Positions 1 through 7,855 of a DNA stretch of 11,051 bases are shown in pieces. Below the pieces are notes generated by a model, which saw nothing but the letters and a program-made list of their open reading frames with translations, did not search any database and was not told where the DNA came from. Where the stretch lies: positions 1 to 11,051 of the forward strand of contig JAPLGR010000287.1 in NCBI GenBank assembly GCA_026390045.1, written 5' to 3'. Within the stretch, counting starts at the first letter, position 1, and every line of letters starts with the position of its first letter. Source of the DNA: Chloroflexota bacterium (GTDB taxonomy: Bacteria > Chloroflexota > Anaerolineae > Anaerolineales > E44-bin32). A program made the translations under genes and the position numbers.

Positions 1-1667
1 TCGTCAAGGATCGTGACCTCGCCTTCCCTGAGGCCGTTTTCGCGCAGCTGCCGCGGCATTAGATACTGGCGGGCGATGGCCAGCTTCTCCATTTCGGTGT
101 AGCCGGAGAGCTGGATGACCTCCATGCGGTCGAGCAGCGGGCTCGGGATGGAATCCAGCCAGTTGGCGGTGGTGATGAACATCACCTGCGAGAGGTCGAA
201 GGCCACCTCAAGGTAGTTATCGCGGAACTCCCGGTTCTGCTCAGGATCGAGAACCTCGAGCAACGCCGATGAAGGATCTCCGCGGAAGTCACTCCCAAGC
301 TTGTCGACCTCGTCCAGCATGAATACCGGGTTGCGTGTCTCGACCCGTCGCAGGGCCTGCAGGATACGCCCCGGCATGGCGCCGATGTACGTGCGCCGGT
401 GGCCGCGGATCTCCGCCTCATCATGCACGCCGCCGAGCGAGATCCGAATGAACTCCCGGCCCATCGCCCTGGCGATGGAGCGCCCGAGCGAGGTCTTCCC
501 GACGCCCGGCGGCCCGACGAAGCACAGGATGACGCCCTCGCGCTCGCGCCGTATGACATCCTGAACTGGCTGCTCACCTTCCGACTGACGCTCGCTGCGC
601 AGCTTGCGCACCGCCAGGTACTCAAGGATGCGCTGCTTGATATCCTGCACGCCGTAGTGATCAGCCTCCAGCACATCGCGCGCGTGTGTCAGCTCCAGGT
701 TGTCCGGGGTCACCTTTCCCCACGGCAGCGACACAAGCCAGTCCAGGTACGTGCGGATCACGCCGTATTCCGCGGCCGCGGTGGGAAGCCGCGCCAGCCG
801 ATCCAGCTCCCGGCGTGCCTCCTTCTCCGCCTCCTCAGGCATCGCAGCGGCGGCAATCCGCTTGCGGAATTCCTCGACCTCGACCGCTTGCTCGTCCGAT
901 TCGCCCAGCTCGCGCTGGATCGCCTTCAGCTGCTCGCGCAGGAAGTACTCGCGCTGCACCTTCTCGATCTCGGTGCGCGCCTCCTGCTGGATCTGTTGGC
1001 CGAGCGAAAGAACCTCAATCTCCCGGCCGAGCAGGGTGTTCAGCCGGCGCAGCTTGGCCAGGACGCTGTCTTCCTCCAGGATGGCTTCTGCCTCCTCCAG
1101 ATCCATCCGCTGATAGTTGGTGATCGTGTTGGCAACGTGCACCGGATCTTCGAGCAGGACAACGCTGGCCACGATCTCGCGCGGGAGCGTGGGCGCCAGC
1201 TCCGCCGCCTTCTGGAACTGGTCCTTCGCCGCGCGGACCTGGGCCTCAATCTCGAGCCCTTCTTCAACCACTTCCGGCCGCAGGTGGATCTTGGCCACCA
1301 GGTACGGTTCCAGGCTGGTGAACTCGCCCAGCTCAAACCGCGCCAGCCCATGGACGATCATGCGGATCGTGCCATCCGGGGCGCGGAACAGGCGCTGGAT
1401 CGAGCCGACGGTGCCGAAACGGTACAGGTCGGCCGGCGCAGGCAGTTCGAGCTCCGGATTGCGCGACGCCACCAGCCCGATCAATCGCTTCTGGCCTGAG
1501 ACATCATCGATCAGCTTGATCGAGCGAGGTTGCCCAATCGTCAGCGGGACCGCCGTGTGGGGATAGACCACCAGCCCGCGCAGGGGCAGGATCGGCAGTT
1601 CGTCAGGCAGCTGCGCCAGATCGGGGCCGAGCCCGGCCGGCCCTGGAGCTGCTTCGCCCTCCTGCAC
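1..1667 (-). CDS. lon: ATP-dependent protease Lon, 3' end cut by window edge
   Basis: Lon is a cytoplasmic AAA+ serine protease that unfolds and degrades damaged and regulatory proteins. About 555 residues are visible. The LON substrate-binding domain opens with LPILPLRGLVVYP near residue 24. A helical linker follows, then the AAA+ module with Walker A GPPGVGKT (bases 492-515) and Walker B VFMLDEVDK (around 303-326). The frame stays open to base 1, so the rest of the AAA+ lid and the Ser-Lys protease domain lie outside the window. The start is uncertain. No ATG exists in any minus-strand frame between the Hsp20 stop and the conserved domain. I used GTG at 1667. In-frame TTG codons at 1751, 1772 and 1808 would add 28 to 47 residues, and none has a convincing Shine-Dalgarno. 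It lies downstream of hsp20 on the same strand, so co-transcription is likely. Family assignment is firm; the start is not. Confidence 0.95.
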   Translation of the reverse strand, partial: MQEGEAAPGPAGLGPDLAQLPDELPILPLRGLVVYPHTAVPLTIGQPRSIKLIDDVSGQKRLIGLVASRNPELELPAPADLYRFGTVGSIQRLFRAPDGTIRMIVHGLARFELGEFTSLEPYLVAKIHLRPEVVEEGLEIEAQVRAAKDQFQKAAELAPTLPREIVASVVLLEDPVHVANTITNYQRMDLEEAEAILEEDSVLAKLRRLNTLLGREIEVLSLGQQIQQEARTEIEKVQREYFLREQLKAIQRELGESDEQAVEVEEFRKRIAAAAMPEEAEKEARRELDRLARLPTAAAEYGVIRTYLDWLVSLPWGKVTPDNLELTHARDVLEADHYGVQDIKQRILEYLAVRKLRSERQSEGEQPVQDVIRREREGVILCFVGPPGVGKTSLGRSIARAMGREFIRISLGGVHDEAEIRGHRRTYIGAMPGRILQALRRVETRNPVFMLDEVDKLGSDFRGDPSSALLEVLDPEQNREFRDNYLEVAFDLSQVMFITTANWLDSIPSPLLDRMEVIQLSGYTEMEKLAIARQYLMPRQLRENGLREGEVTILD

Positions 1668-1791
1668 GATGATCAGCGGGGGGGGAGCTTCTCCGTCCTC
1701 GGATGCGAACAGGCCAGGCTGGTCAGCTGAGGAGTGGGACGAGGCACCCAAGCCAGGGACCTGGCGGCTCAATCGGTCCGTTTGCGTGGAA

Positions 1792-2223
1792 CTAGCTCGC
1801 CGGACCAATGGGGATTCGCCGCGGGGGCGACTTGGGTAGGATGACACGCAGGAATCCGTCACTGTATCTAGCTTCAATGGCCGACTCGTCCACCGGCGCG
1901 TGAACGTAGACACCGGTCTCGAAGTCGCCATAGGCGATCTCCATCTGATGATAGGCCTTTGGCCCGCCCGCCTCACCGCGCGAACCGCGGATCCAAAGCG
2001 TCTGGCGCTCAAAGGTCACCGAGAACTCCGCGCCTCGCATCCCTGCCGCCTCAACCACAACCACAAAGGCATCCTCGGTCTCATATGCGTCCGTAGGCGG
2101 TCGCCAGAGATGGGAGCCGCGCGTCAGGTGCCAGCTCGCAGGGAGGCCCGAGCCGCGCGGCCAGGCTTCGTCGTCGCCAAGCAAGCGCAGTGTTTCGATG
2201 GTCTGCACGGGCGCGGTCTTCAT
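1792..2223 (-). CDS. Small heat-shock protein, Hsp20/alpha-crystallin family
   Basis: This is a 143-aa ATP-independent holdase chaperone that would bind unfolding proteins in the cytoplasm. The alpha-crystallin domain starts near W40 (RPPTDAYETEDAF). It shows the usual pattern of beta strands, a GFL at 123-125 in place of the common GVL, then VILP. The C-terminal tail carries the IxI oligomerisation motif as IPI (137-139). I chose ATG at 2223, preceded by GCAAGG. The reading frame opens further upstream at ATG 2259, but that codon overlaps a likely -10 box, so the longer form is less likely. It lies upstream of lon on the same strand, and pairing a holdase with a stress protease makes sense for a heat-shock unit. 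No CIRCE element is visible. Length and domain layout are normal for the family. Confidence 0.93.
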   Translation of the reverse strand: MKTAPVQTIETLRLLGDDEAWPRGSGLPASWHLTRGSHLWRPPTDAYETEDAFVVVVEAAGMRGAEFSVTFERQTLWIRGSRGEAGGPKAYHQMEIAYGDFETGVYVHAPVDESAIEARYSDGFLRVILPKSPPRRIPIGPAS

Positions 2224-2257
2224 GTTCGGGGGCCTTGCGAGGGTTGGCGGATAGCAC

Positions 2258-2266
2258 ATTCTACCA
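2258..2266 (-). promoter_or_regulatory. Extended -10 promoter element for hsp20(-lon)
   Basis: On the minus strand the sequence reads TGGTAGAAT: a TGn extension followed by TAGAAT, five of six matches to the sigma-70 -10 consensus. No matching -35 box is found 16-18 bp further up, which an extended -10 can compensate for. Transcription would begin near 2251 and leave a leader of about 28 nt before the ATG at 2223. This is prediction by eye only. Confidence 0.45.
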
Positions 2267-2310
2267 CAGCCCCACCCTGGTGCCGGGCGCCGGGGGGATG
2301 CGGGGGCCGG

Positions 2311-2338
2311 TTGCTTCAGGGCATAGCTGCACTACAAT
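2311..2338 (+). promoter_or_regulatory. Candidate sigma-70-type promoter for the cNMP-binding gene
   Basis: TTGCTT (2311-2316) is followed after 16 bp by TACAAT (2333-2338), which matches five of six -10 bases. The predicted start of transcription is near 2345. A clear GGAGG (2362-2366) then sits 8 nt before the ATG at 2375. The promoter lies in the divergent gap with hsp20, about 50 bp from the opposing -10 box, so the two promoters could influence each other. Confidence 0.5.
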
Positions 2339-2374
2339 TACCTGTGGACGCGAACGTTCCCGGAGGCTGCGCCC

Positions 2375-2821
2375 ATGGATCTGCTATCGGTTCTCAGCAA
2401 GGTCGAGCTGTTCGATGGACTCACACCCACCGAGCTCAACGAGGTGGCCTTGATCTGCGCTCAGCGCGAGTACCGCGCCGGGCAGGTGATCACCACGCAG
2501 GGCGAGCCCGGGGGGGAGCTGTTCGTGATTTGCGACGGCTTCGTCGAGGTGGTGGTCAGTCCATCCGGCCAGAACCCCGCCCCTCGTACGGTGGTGCATC
2601 TCGGGCGCGGCCAGCTCTTTGGCGAGATGGCGCTGGTCGACTACGGACCCCGCTCGGCGACAGTGAAGTCGATCGCCGATCATACGGTGATCCAGGCGAT
2701 CGACCGCGACGACTTCAACCGGTTGTGCGACGCCAATCATCACCTGGGCTTCGTCGTCATGCGCAACATGGCGGCCGACCTATCCTTCAAGCTGCGCCAC
2801 TATCACCTGACCGGACGCTGA
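2375..2821 (+). CDS. Stand-alone cyclic-nucleotide-binding (CRP-type) domain protein
   Basis: This 148-aa cytoplasmic protein is almost entirely one cNMP-binding beta-barrel (about residues 10-120) plus a short C-terminal helical tail. The phosphate-binding cassette is intact: FGEMAL (82-87), whose Glu would hold the ribose 2'-OH, and GPRSATV (91-97), whose Arg would hold the cyclic phosphate. It should therefore be able to bind cAMP or a similar ligand; this is inferred from the motif. Unlike CRP/FNR regulators it has no helix-turn-helix, because the protein ends where that domain would begin. It may act by protein-protein contact rather than on DNA. The start ATG has GGAGG 8 nt upstream. 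The stop codon overlaps the ribosome-binding site of the next gene, so the pair is translationally coupled. Domain call is firm; function is unknown. Confidence 0.92.
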   Translation: MDLLSVLSKVELFDGLTPTELNEVALICAQREYRAGQVITTQGEPGGELFVICDGFVEVVVSPSGQNPAPRTVVHLGRGQLFGEMALVDYGPRSATVKSIADHTVIQAIDRDDFNRLCDANHHLGFVVMRNMAADLSFKLRHYHLTGR

Positions 2822-2828
2822 GGAGCCG

Positions 2829-3032
2829 ATGAGCGCCATCTACAAGGTCAGCTACGTTGTGGTCGGTGAGACTCACCCCGGCGCGATCCTGAACACCGAA
2901 CACAAGCCAGCGGTGGGGGATCACATCACGCTTGGCGGCCGCGAGTTCATCGTGCTCGAAATCGTTGACCTGATGCCAGCCCGTGGGGAGTTCCACTTCC
3001 TGCACGCCACGCTCCGTCCTGCCCCCGCCTAA
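2829..3032 (+). CDS. Small conserved-looking protein of unknown function (67 aa)
   Basis: I do not recognise a named family. The protein has no signal peptide and no membrane segment. It looks mostly beta: strands around KVSYVVVG (6-13), GDHITLGGREFIVLEIV (30-46) and FHFLHATLRP (55-64). A small beta-barrel or sandwich is plausible. The start ATG has AGGAG (2821-2825) 3 nt upstream; this site overlaps the stop of the cNMP-binding gene, so the two are made together. The ORF is followed by a strong hairpin, which makes this the last gene of a two-gene unit. Gene reality is supported by the coupling and by the hairpin after the ORF. Partnership with the cNMP-binding protein is inferred from position only. 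Confidence 0.78.
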   Translation: MSAIYKVSYVVVGETHPGAILNTEHKPAVGDHITLGGREFIVLEIVDLMPARGEFHFLHATLRPAPA

Positions 3033-3060
3033 TCCGATTGCGATGCCTGTGCCTGAATGC

Positions 3061-3090
3061 AGCGGTGGCGGCCTCAAGGCCGCCACCGCT
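3061..3090 (+). terminator. Hairpin terminator between convergent genes
   Basis: AGCGGTGGCGGCCT and its perfect reverse complement (14 bp each side) flank CA, giving an effective 4-nt loop. The plus strand continues TTCGTTCTC, a modest U-rich tail. It ends the cNMP-binding/67-aa unit. The stem is symmetric and could also stop transcripts arriving from the MBL gene, which ends at 3112 on the other strand. Confidence 0.8.
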
Positions 3091-3111
3091 TTCGTTCTCG
3101 CCCGCCTACCT

Positions 3112-3861
3112 CTAGAGCGGCAGTTCCATCAGATCCTGCGCCAGTTCAACCTCACCTCGGAAGACCGCTTTCGCGCCTTCTACCAGCCCCTCCCTGCGCG
3201 CCGGAGGATAGTGGATCAGCAACAGGCGCCTGACGCCAGCCTGCGCGGCCGTCTCCCCGGCCTGCGCGGCGGACGAATGACCCAATCCCTCGCCCGACGA
3301 CTCGTGCAACAGGACATCGGCATTGCGCGCCAGGCTGATCAGAGCCTGGCAGGGCTCGGTATCCGAGGTGTAACACACCGCCCGGCCGGTCGGGAGTCCC
3401 TCAAACCGCAGACCGATCGTCGGGACCAAGTGGCGCATCGGCGATGATAGGATGCGGTGATCACTGCGCTCCAGGACGACCACGCCTTCCTGCTCGGGCA
3501 GCCGATGGAACGCCACTGGGAAGAAGCTGGGCCACTTGTGCCACTGGTAGAAGTCCATCATGTCTTCCAGCCGCTCGAGGCAGTGGTGGAGGCCATAGAT
3601 GCGCAGCGGCGCCTGGCGGCCTGAAAGCCACATCCCCATCAGCAGCAGCGGGATGCCCGACACATGATCAGGATGGAAGTGCGTGGCGATCAGGTCGGTG
3701 ACCGAATCCATGTCGAGGCCGGCCTGATACAGCCGAATGGTCGGTGAGCCACCGCAGTCCACCAGCGTCACGCCGCCTGTCCCGATGACGGCAAGGTGCG
3801 TGTTGTCGTGGTCGACATCCGGGATGGCATGAGCTGTGCCCAGGATCACGAGTCGGGCCAT
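3112..3861 (-). CDS. Metallo-beta-lactamase-fold hydrolase, RNase Z (ElaC)-like
   Basis: This 249-aa cytoplasmic metal-dependent hydrolase has the HxHxDH motif as HFHPDH (61-66). Further ligand candidates are H144 (MRHLVP), D167 (YTSDTEP), H195 (GHSSAAQAG) and H217 (LLLIHYPP). The SDTEP, LLHESS and HSSAAQAGETA blocks in this order resemble tRNase Z more than lactamases or glyoxalases. At 249 residues it is shorter than typical tRNase Z (about 305), and I see no obvious Gly-Pro-rich tRNA-binding arm. Pre-tRNA 3' processing is therefore possible but unproven; a small-molecule phosphodiesterase is an alternative. Start ATG 3861 has GGGAGG 9 nt upstream, inside the permease 3' end. The reading frame extends further upstream into the permease gene, which is not real coding. 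It is the last gene of the ABC operon, 5 bp after the permease stop. Confidence 0.88.
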   Translation of the reverse strand: MARLVILGTAHAIPDVDHDNTHLAVIGTGGVTLVDCGGSPTIRLYQAGLDMDSVTDLIATHFHPDHVSGIPLLLMGMWLSGRQAPLRIYGLHHCLERLEDMMDFYQWHKWPSFFPVAFHRLPEQEGVVVLERSDHRILSSPMRHLVPTIGLRFEGLPTGRAVCYTSDTEPCQALISLARNADVLLHESSGEGLGHSSAAQAGETAAQAGVRRLLLIHYPPARREGLVEGAKAVFRGEVELAQDLMELPL

Positions 3862-3866
3862 CCGAG

Positions 3867-5309
3867 TCAGCCTCCCAGCAGCCAAGCGGCGATGCGCGGC
3901 GTCACGAACACCTCGAGCAGCGACGCGCCAATCAACAGTGGCAGCACCAGTCCCAGGCCGATGCGCGCCCACTCAGCCACCGCCTTGAGCCAGCTCTCGC
4001 CCATGGATGCACCCCTCGGCAGGCTGACGCCGGCCATGCCGAGGCGCAGGATCGCCGCCCCGGCCAGCAGCGCGGCCGGCACCTCGAGCGTCGCGTGCGG
4101 GAGCACTAGCCCCGCCAGGTACAGGCCTGCATTCTGTCCGGCCAGCGCGAGGTTACCCGCCAGGTACCCAGTAATCCCGATCGGCGCCATCAGCAGGATC
4201 ACGCCCGCCACACCGAAGGTGAACACACCCCCGAGCGCGGCAAGCGCCAGCGCGGTCACGTTGTTGCGCAGGATCCACAACCAGCCCTGGGCACTCATCA
4301 TTCCGAATTCCTGGAGCTGTGGCCCGATGCTGTCGGACAAGGATTCGAGATTGGAGGGGTCGAGCGGCAAGACGTAACTTGGCGCAAGACGGAGGCCGAC
4401 GATGTATGCCGCGGCCAGCGCCAGCACCATCAGCAGCACAGCGGGCCGCAACCCCGGCAGAGAGCGTCTGAGGACGCCAGCGTACCATTCCCCCAGGGAG
4501 TTCGCCCCGCCGCGGAATGCAGACCACAGCGTGCGCCACACCCAGCGCAGATCGAGCACATCGAGCTCGCGCCCCAGAAGCTCCTCGCGGTTGAACAGGT
4601 GCAGCCCCATGCGCGTCAGCACGGCCGCGATCAAGAACAGCGCGACGACGATGAACCACAGCACCGTGTACCGTCCCCAGAACATGATCATGCTCTCGCC
4701 GATGATCAGCTCGGACACAGGGACGATGATGAACGAGGCCAGCAGATTGGCCGCCCGGACCGAGGTGGCCTGCGACGAGATGACCACCGCGCCGCTGACC
4801 ATCACCACCGCCTGCGCCGTGGTCAACAGCAAGACCTGGACTAGCAACGGCGCCGGCGCGGTCCAGCCGACCTGATACCACAGGCCAAACAGGTAAACGG
4901 CGATGCCAAGATAGGCTGCGCCCAGCGGCGGGACCAGCGAGGCGGCGACTTTGCCCAGGTAGAGCTGCGCGTCCGACAGCGGGGTGGCGAGCAGCGGCTC
5001 GAGGGAGAGGCGCTCGCGCTCCCCGGCGAAGCTCTCGAGCGCAATCACGAGCGAGATGGAGATCGGGAAGAAGCCAACGATAAGCAGCAGGAAGGGAACC
5101 AGCCGCTCAGCGATGATCGGCGCATCGTAGCGAGCGACAAAGTCCATCGCCTGCTGTGCCGTGATGTTCATCAGCATCGGGAAGAAGAGCGTCAGCAGAA
5201 TGATCGGCACGAGGATGCGCCAGTCGCGCAGCTGATCGCGGATCTCGCGTCGGGCGATGATCCACGCACCCGGAAGCAACGCACGCGGCGGCCCTAGTGC
5301 CGCTTCCAC
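3867..5309 (-). CDS. ABC-2 permease with C-terminal SpoIIM (DUF95)-like domain
   Basis: This 480-aa polytopic membrane protein is the likely translocation partner of the ATPase encoded just upstream. The N-terminal half is a classic ABC-2/NatB-like permease: REIRDQLRDWRI before the first membrane segment (about 33-49), then the conserved cytoplasmic block ESFAGERERLSLEPLLATP (92-110), then more helices to about 236. After a soluble linker (237-285) the C-terminal half (286-480) has about five more hydrophobic segments. These carry SpoIIM-like marks: ILRNNVTAL (346-354), PHATLEVPAALLAGA (404-418) and a late hydrophobic helix near 450-468. I chose GTG 5309, one base past the ATPase stop, with AAGGTGAGGAG just upstream. 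The frame opens further upstream, but only inside the ATPase gene. The substrate is unknown. The ABC-2 call is firm; the SpoIIM call is strong but made by eye. Confidence 0.9.
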   Translation of the reverse strand: MEAALGPPRALLPGAWIIARREIRDQLRDWRILVPIILLTLFFPMLMNITAQQAMDFVARYDAPIIAERLVPFLLLIVGFFPISISLVIALESFAGERERLSLEPLLATPLSDAQLYLGKVAASLVPPLGAAYLGIAVYLFGLWYQVGWTAPAPLLVQVLLLTTAQAVVMVSGAVVISSQATSVRAANLLASFIIVPVSELIIGESMIMFWGRYTVLWFIVVALFLIAAVLTRMGLHLFNREELLGRELDVLDLRWVWRTLWSAFRGGANSLGEWYAGVLRRSLPGLRPAVLLMVLALAAAYIVGLRLAPSYVLPLDPSNLESLSDSIGPQLQEFGMMSAQGWLWILRNNVTALALAALGGVFTFGVAGVILLMAPIGITGYLAGNLALAGQNAGLYLAGLVLPHATLEVPAALLAGAAILRLGMAGVSLPRGASMGESWLKAVAEWARIGLGLVLPLLIGASLLEVFVTPRIAAWLLGG

Positions 5310-5310
5310 G

Positions 5311-6252
<942 letters not shown>

Positions 6253-6264
6253 GCTCGTTTCCAG

Positions 6265-6294
6265 ATTATAGCGCCCGCGGTCGGTCGACAACAA
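6265..6294 (-). promoter_or_regulatory. Promoter of the ABC-MBL operon, very short leader
   Basis: On the minus strand a perfect TATAAT (6270-6265) lies only 12 nt before the ATPase ATG. Upstream are TTGTTG (6294-6289, 18-bp spacer) or the overlapping TTGTCG (6291-6286, 15-bp spacer, four of six -35 matches). With a start of transcription 6-7 nt after the -10, the mRNA would have a leader of about 5-6 nt, close to leaderless. It lies downstream of the lgt terminator, which supports an independent transcription unit. Confidence 0.6.
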
Positions 6295-6335
6295 TCGGAC
6301 CACTCTCCCAGCCAGCAGGGGCCGACATACACCAA

Positions 6336-6361
6336 GGGCCCGGCTGATTTCCGCCGGGCCC
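6336..6361 (-). terminator. Hairpin terminator after lgt
   Basis: GGGCCCGGC (6336-6344) and GCCGGGCCC (6353-6361) form a 9-bp all-GC stem with an 8-nt loop, 25 bp beyond the lgt stop. On the minus strand the stem is followed by TTGGTGT, a poor U tract, so termination may be partial. It separates the phospholipid/lgt pair from the ABC operon. Confidence 0.6.
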
Positions 6362-6385
6362 CTGAGATCGCCGTTCAGGTGCAGG

Positions 6386-7210
6386 CTAGTCGCCGACTAC
6401 CGCCGCTGGTGCCGCCGGCTTGCGGTGCCGCCAGAGAAGCACGCCCGTGCTCACCACCGCCGTGGCCAGCATGATCGTCTGGTTCAGGTTGATGCCGGCT
6501 ACAGGCACGTAGTCCAGACGCAGGAACTCAAGCAGGAACCGCCCGAGGGGATAGACGATCAGGTAGACCAGGAACAGGTCTCCGGACTTCAGCCGATCGG
6601 CATACCGCTTCCACAGGAAGTACAGCAGCCCGGCGTTGAGCAGGTTCCACAACGACTCGTACAGGAAGAGCGGGTGGAACCGCTCGAAAGACTCATACCC
6701 CGCCAACCGATTCTCAGGCCTGATCGGGATCCCCCACGGCAGGTCGGTTGGAGGGCCATACAATTCTTGGTTGACGAAGTTGCCCCATCGGCCGATCGCC
6801 TGGCCGATGGCAATCGCCGGCGCGGCCGCATCAAGCAGGTGCGCGAACGCCAGCTTGCGCCGCCGGGCGAAGATGTACAGACCGAACACACCGCCAATGA
6901 TCGCACCCGGCATCCCCAACCCACCGTTCCACGTCAGCAGGATGTCCAGCGGGTGGGTCAAGTAGTAGTGCGTATCGATCCCGGCATCGAGCAGGCTTTG
7001 CGACGGCGTGAAGATGTGCCAAAGCCGCGCGCCGATGATGCCGAAGATCAAAGCCCAGATCAATCCATCCCAGACCAGATCTGGATCCTTCTCGCGCTTC
7101 GAAAGGATCTTGCGTGTGACGAATGCACCGGCCACTGCGCCGGCCATGATGATCATCCCGTAGTAGCGGAAGTACAGCGGGCCAACATGGATGCCGTAGG
7201 CGTCAAACAT
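6386..7210 (-). CDS. lgt: Prolipoprotein diacylglyceryl transferase
   Basis: Lgt moves a diacylglyceryl group from phosphatidylglycerol to the lipobox cysteine of prelipoproteins in the cytoplasmic membrane, the first step of lipoprotein maturation. The 274-aa protein has about seven hydrophobic segments. The family signature is GQAIGRWGNFVNQELYG (136-152), containing the essential Arg (R141) and Asn (N144). The second conserved block is YPLGRFLLEFLR (220-231). GGLGMPGAIIGG (96-107) is the loop that contains His103 in E. coli; here that position appears to be Pro, and other clades also vary there. The ATG at 7210 overlaps the end of the CDP-alcohol transferase gene by 8 nt (ATGTTTGA), indicating translational coupling. 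The length is normal and there is no sign of damage. The assignment is firm. Confidence 0.97.
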   Translation of the reverse strand: MFDAYGIHVGPLYFRYYGMIIMAGAVAGAFVTRKILSKREKDPDLVWDGLIWALIFGIIGARLWHIFTPSQSLLDAGIDTHYYLTHPLDILLTWNGGLGMPGAIIGGVFGLYIFARRRKLAFAHLLDAAAPAIAIGQAIGRWGNFVNQELYGPPTDLPWGIPIRPENRLAGYESFERFHPLFLYESLWNLLNAGLLYFLWKRYADRLKSGDLFLVYLIVYPLGRFLLEFLRLDYVPVAGINLNQTIMLATAVVSTGVLLWRHRKPAAPAAVVGD

Positions 7211-7826
7211 TCTGCCCCCGCGCCTGGCGGCGGACCGAGTAGATGCGCTGCAAGGCGGTCAGGTTCGCCAGGATCGCGATCAAGACGATGCCCAGCCAGG
7301 GCGCACCCAGGATCAGAGACGGCGCCAGAACCAGGTAGCGCTCAAAGCGCCCCATCAGGCCGCCTCGCGCGTAGAAGCCGACCGACTCGGCCCGCGCCCG
7401 TGTATAGGGGACGAGGACCGATCCCGCCGTCGCCAGAAACGTCGCCAGGACCATCAGGTTGTCGCCGCGCTGGAGGTAGTAGACCAGCAAGCCGCCGAAG
7501 ATTGCGAGCTCCGAGTATCGATCGGAGACCGAATCGGCGAACGCACCGAAGTCGGAGCGCTCGCCGCGCAGCCGGGCCATCGACCCGTCAATGGAGTCGA
7601 GCGCGCCCATCACCAACACAACGATGCCTCCGCCCAGGAACATGCCGTAGCCGAGCATCACGCTGGCCACGAAGTTCCCCAGCAACGCGGCGAGGGTCAC
7701 CGTGTTCGGCATCAGCCCCAGTCGATTGAGAAAGCCAGCCACGGCATCGAGCACGCCCTTAAACCGGATGCGCAGTGCATCCGACAGCGTCAGCGGAGGA
7801 TTGCGTACAGACTCGTCCGTCTGCAT
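7203..7826 (-). CDS. CDP-alcohol phosphatidyltransferase, inositol-phosphate type likely
   Basis: This 207-aa membrane enzyme joins a CDP-diacylglycerol lipid to an alcohol. The full family motif D-x2-DG-x2-AR-x8-G-x3-D-x3-D is present with D77, D80, G81, A84, R85, G94, D98 and D102. D98 is the usual catalytic base and the other Asps bind metal. About six membrane segments follow an N-terminal amphipathic part (RIRFKGVLDAVAGFLNRLG). VPYTRARAESVG (139-150) and GLMGRFERYL (156-165) resemble phosphatidyl- and archaetidylinositol-phosphate synthases more than PgsA glycerophosphate or PssA serine enzymes; this subtype call is inference. Start ATG 7826 has AAAGGTGA just upstream. The frame could extend to a TTG at 7856, but that codon overlaps the -10 box. 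It overlaps lgt by 8 nt, so lipid synthesis and lipoprotein lipidation are co-expressed. Confidence 0.92.
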   Translation of the reverse strand: MQTDESVRNPPLTLSDALRIRFKGVLDAVAGFLNRLGLMPNTVTLAALLGNFVASVMLGYGMFLGGGIVVLVMGALDSIDGSMARLRGERSDFGAFADSVSDRYSELAIFGGLLVYYLQRGDNLMVLATFLATAGSVLVPYTRARAESVGFYARGGLMGRFERYLVLAPSLILGAPWLGIVLIAILANLTALQRIYSVRRQARGQNV

Positions 7827-7855
7827 CGAATCACCTTTCACCAGAACGTGCGGCA

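Noticed and set aside
399..1499. Long plus-strand open frame (366 codons) antisense to lon
   Set aside because: The minus strand encodes a continuous Lon with its LON domain and both Walker motifs. The plus frame has no recognisable domain and is a high-GC shadow.
2250..2263. Possible CIRCE half-site (GTGCTAT on the minus strand) near the hsp20 promoter
   Set aside because: The second half of the inverted repeat is missing at the required spacing, so HrcA binding is not supported.
1900..2832. 310-codon plus-strand open frame spanning hsp20 and the cNMP-binding gene
   Set aside because: It runs antisense through an alpha-crystallin domain and then out of frame through a clear cNMP-binding domain. 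Its sequence is Arg/Gly-rich shadow coding.
3862..3972. Upstream extension of the MBL frame by 37 codons
   Set aside because: It overlaps the permease C-terminus in another frame. ATG 3861 has a good GGGAGG and begins exactly at the conserved MBL strand.
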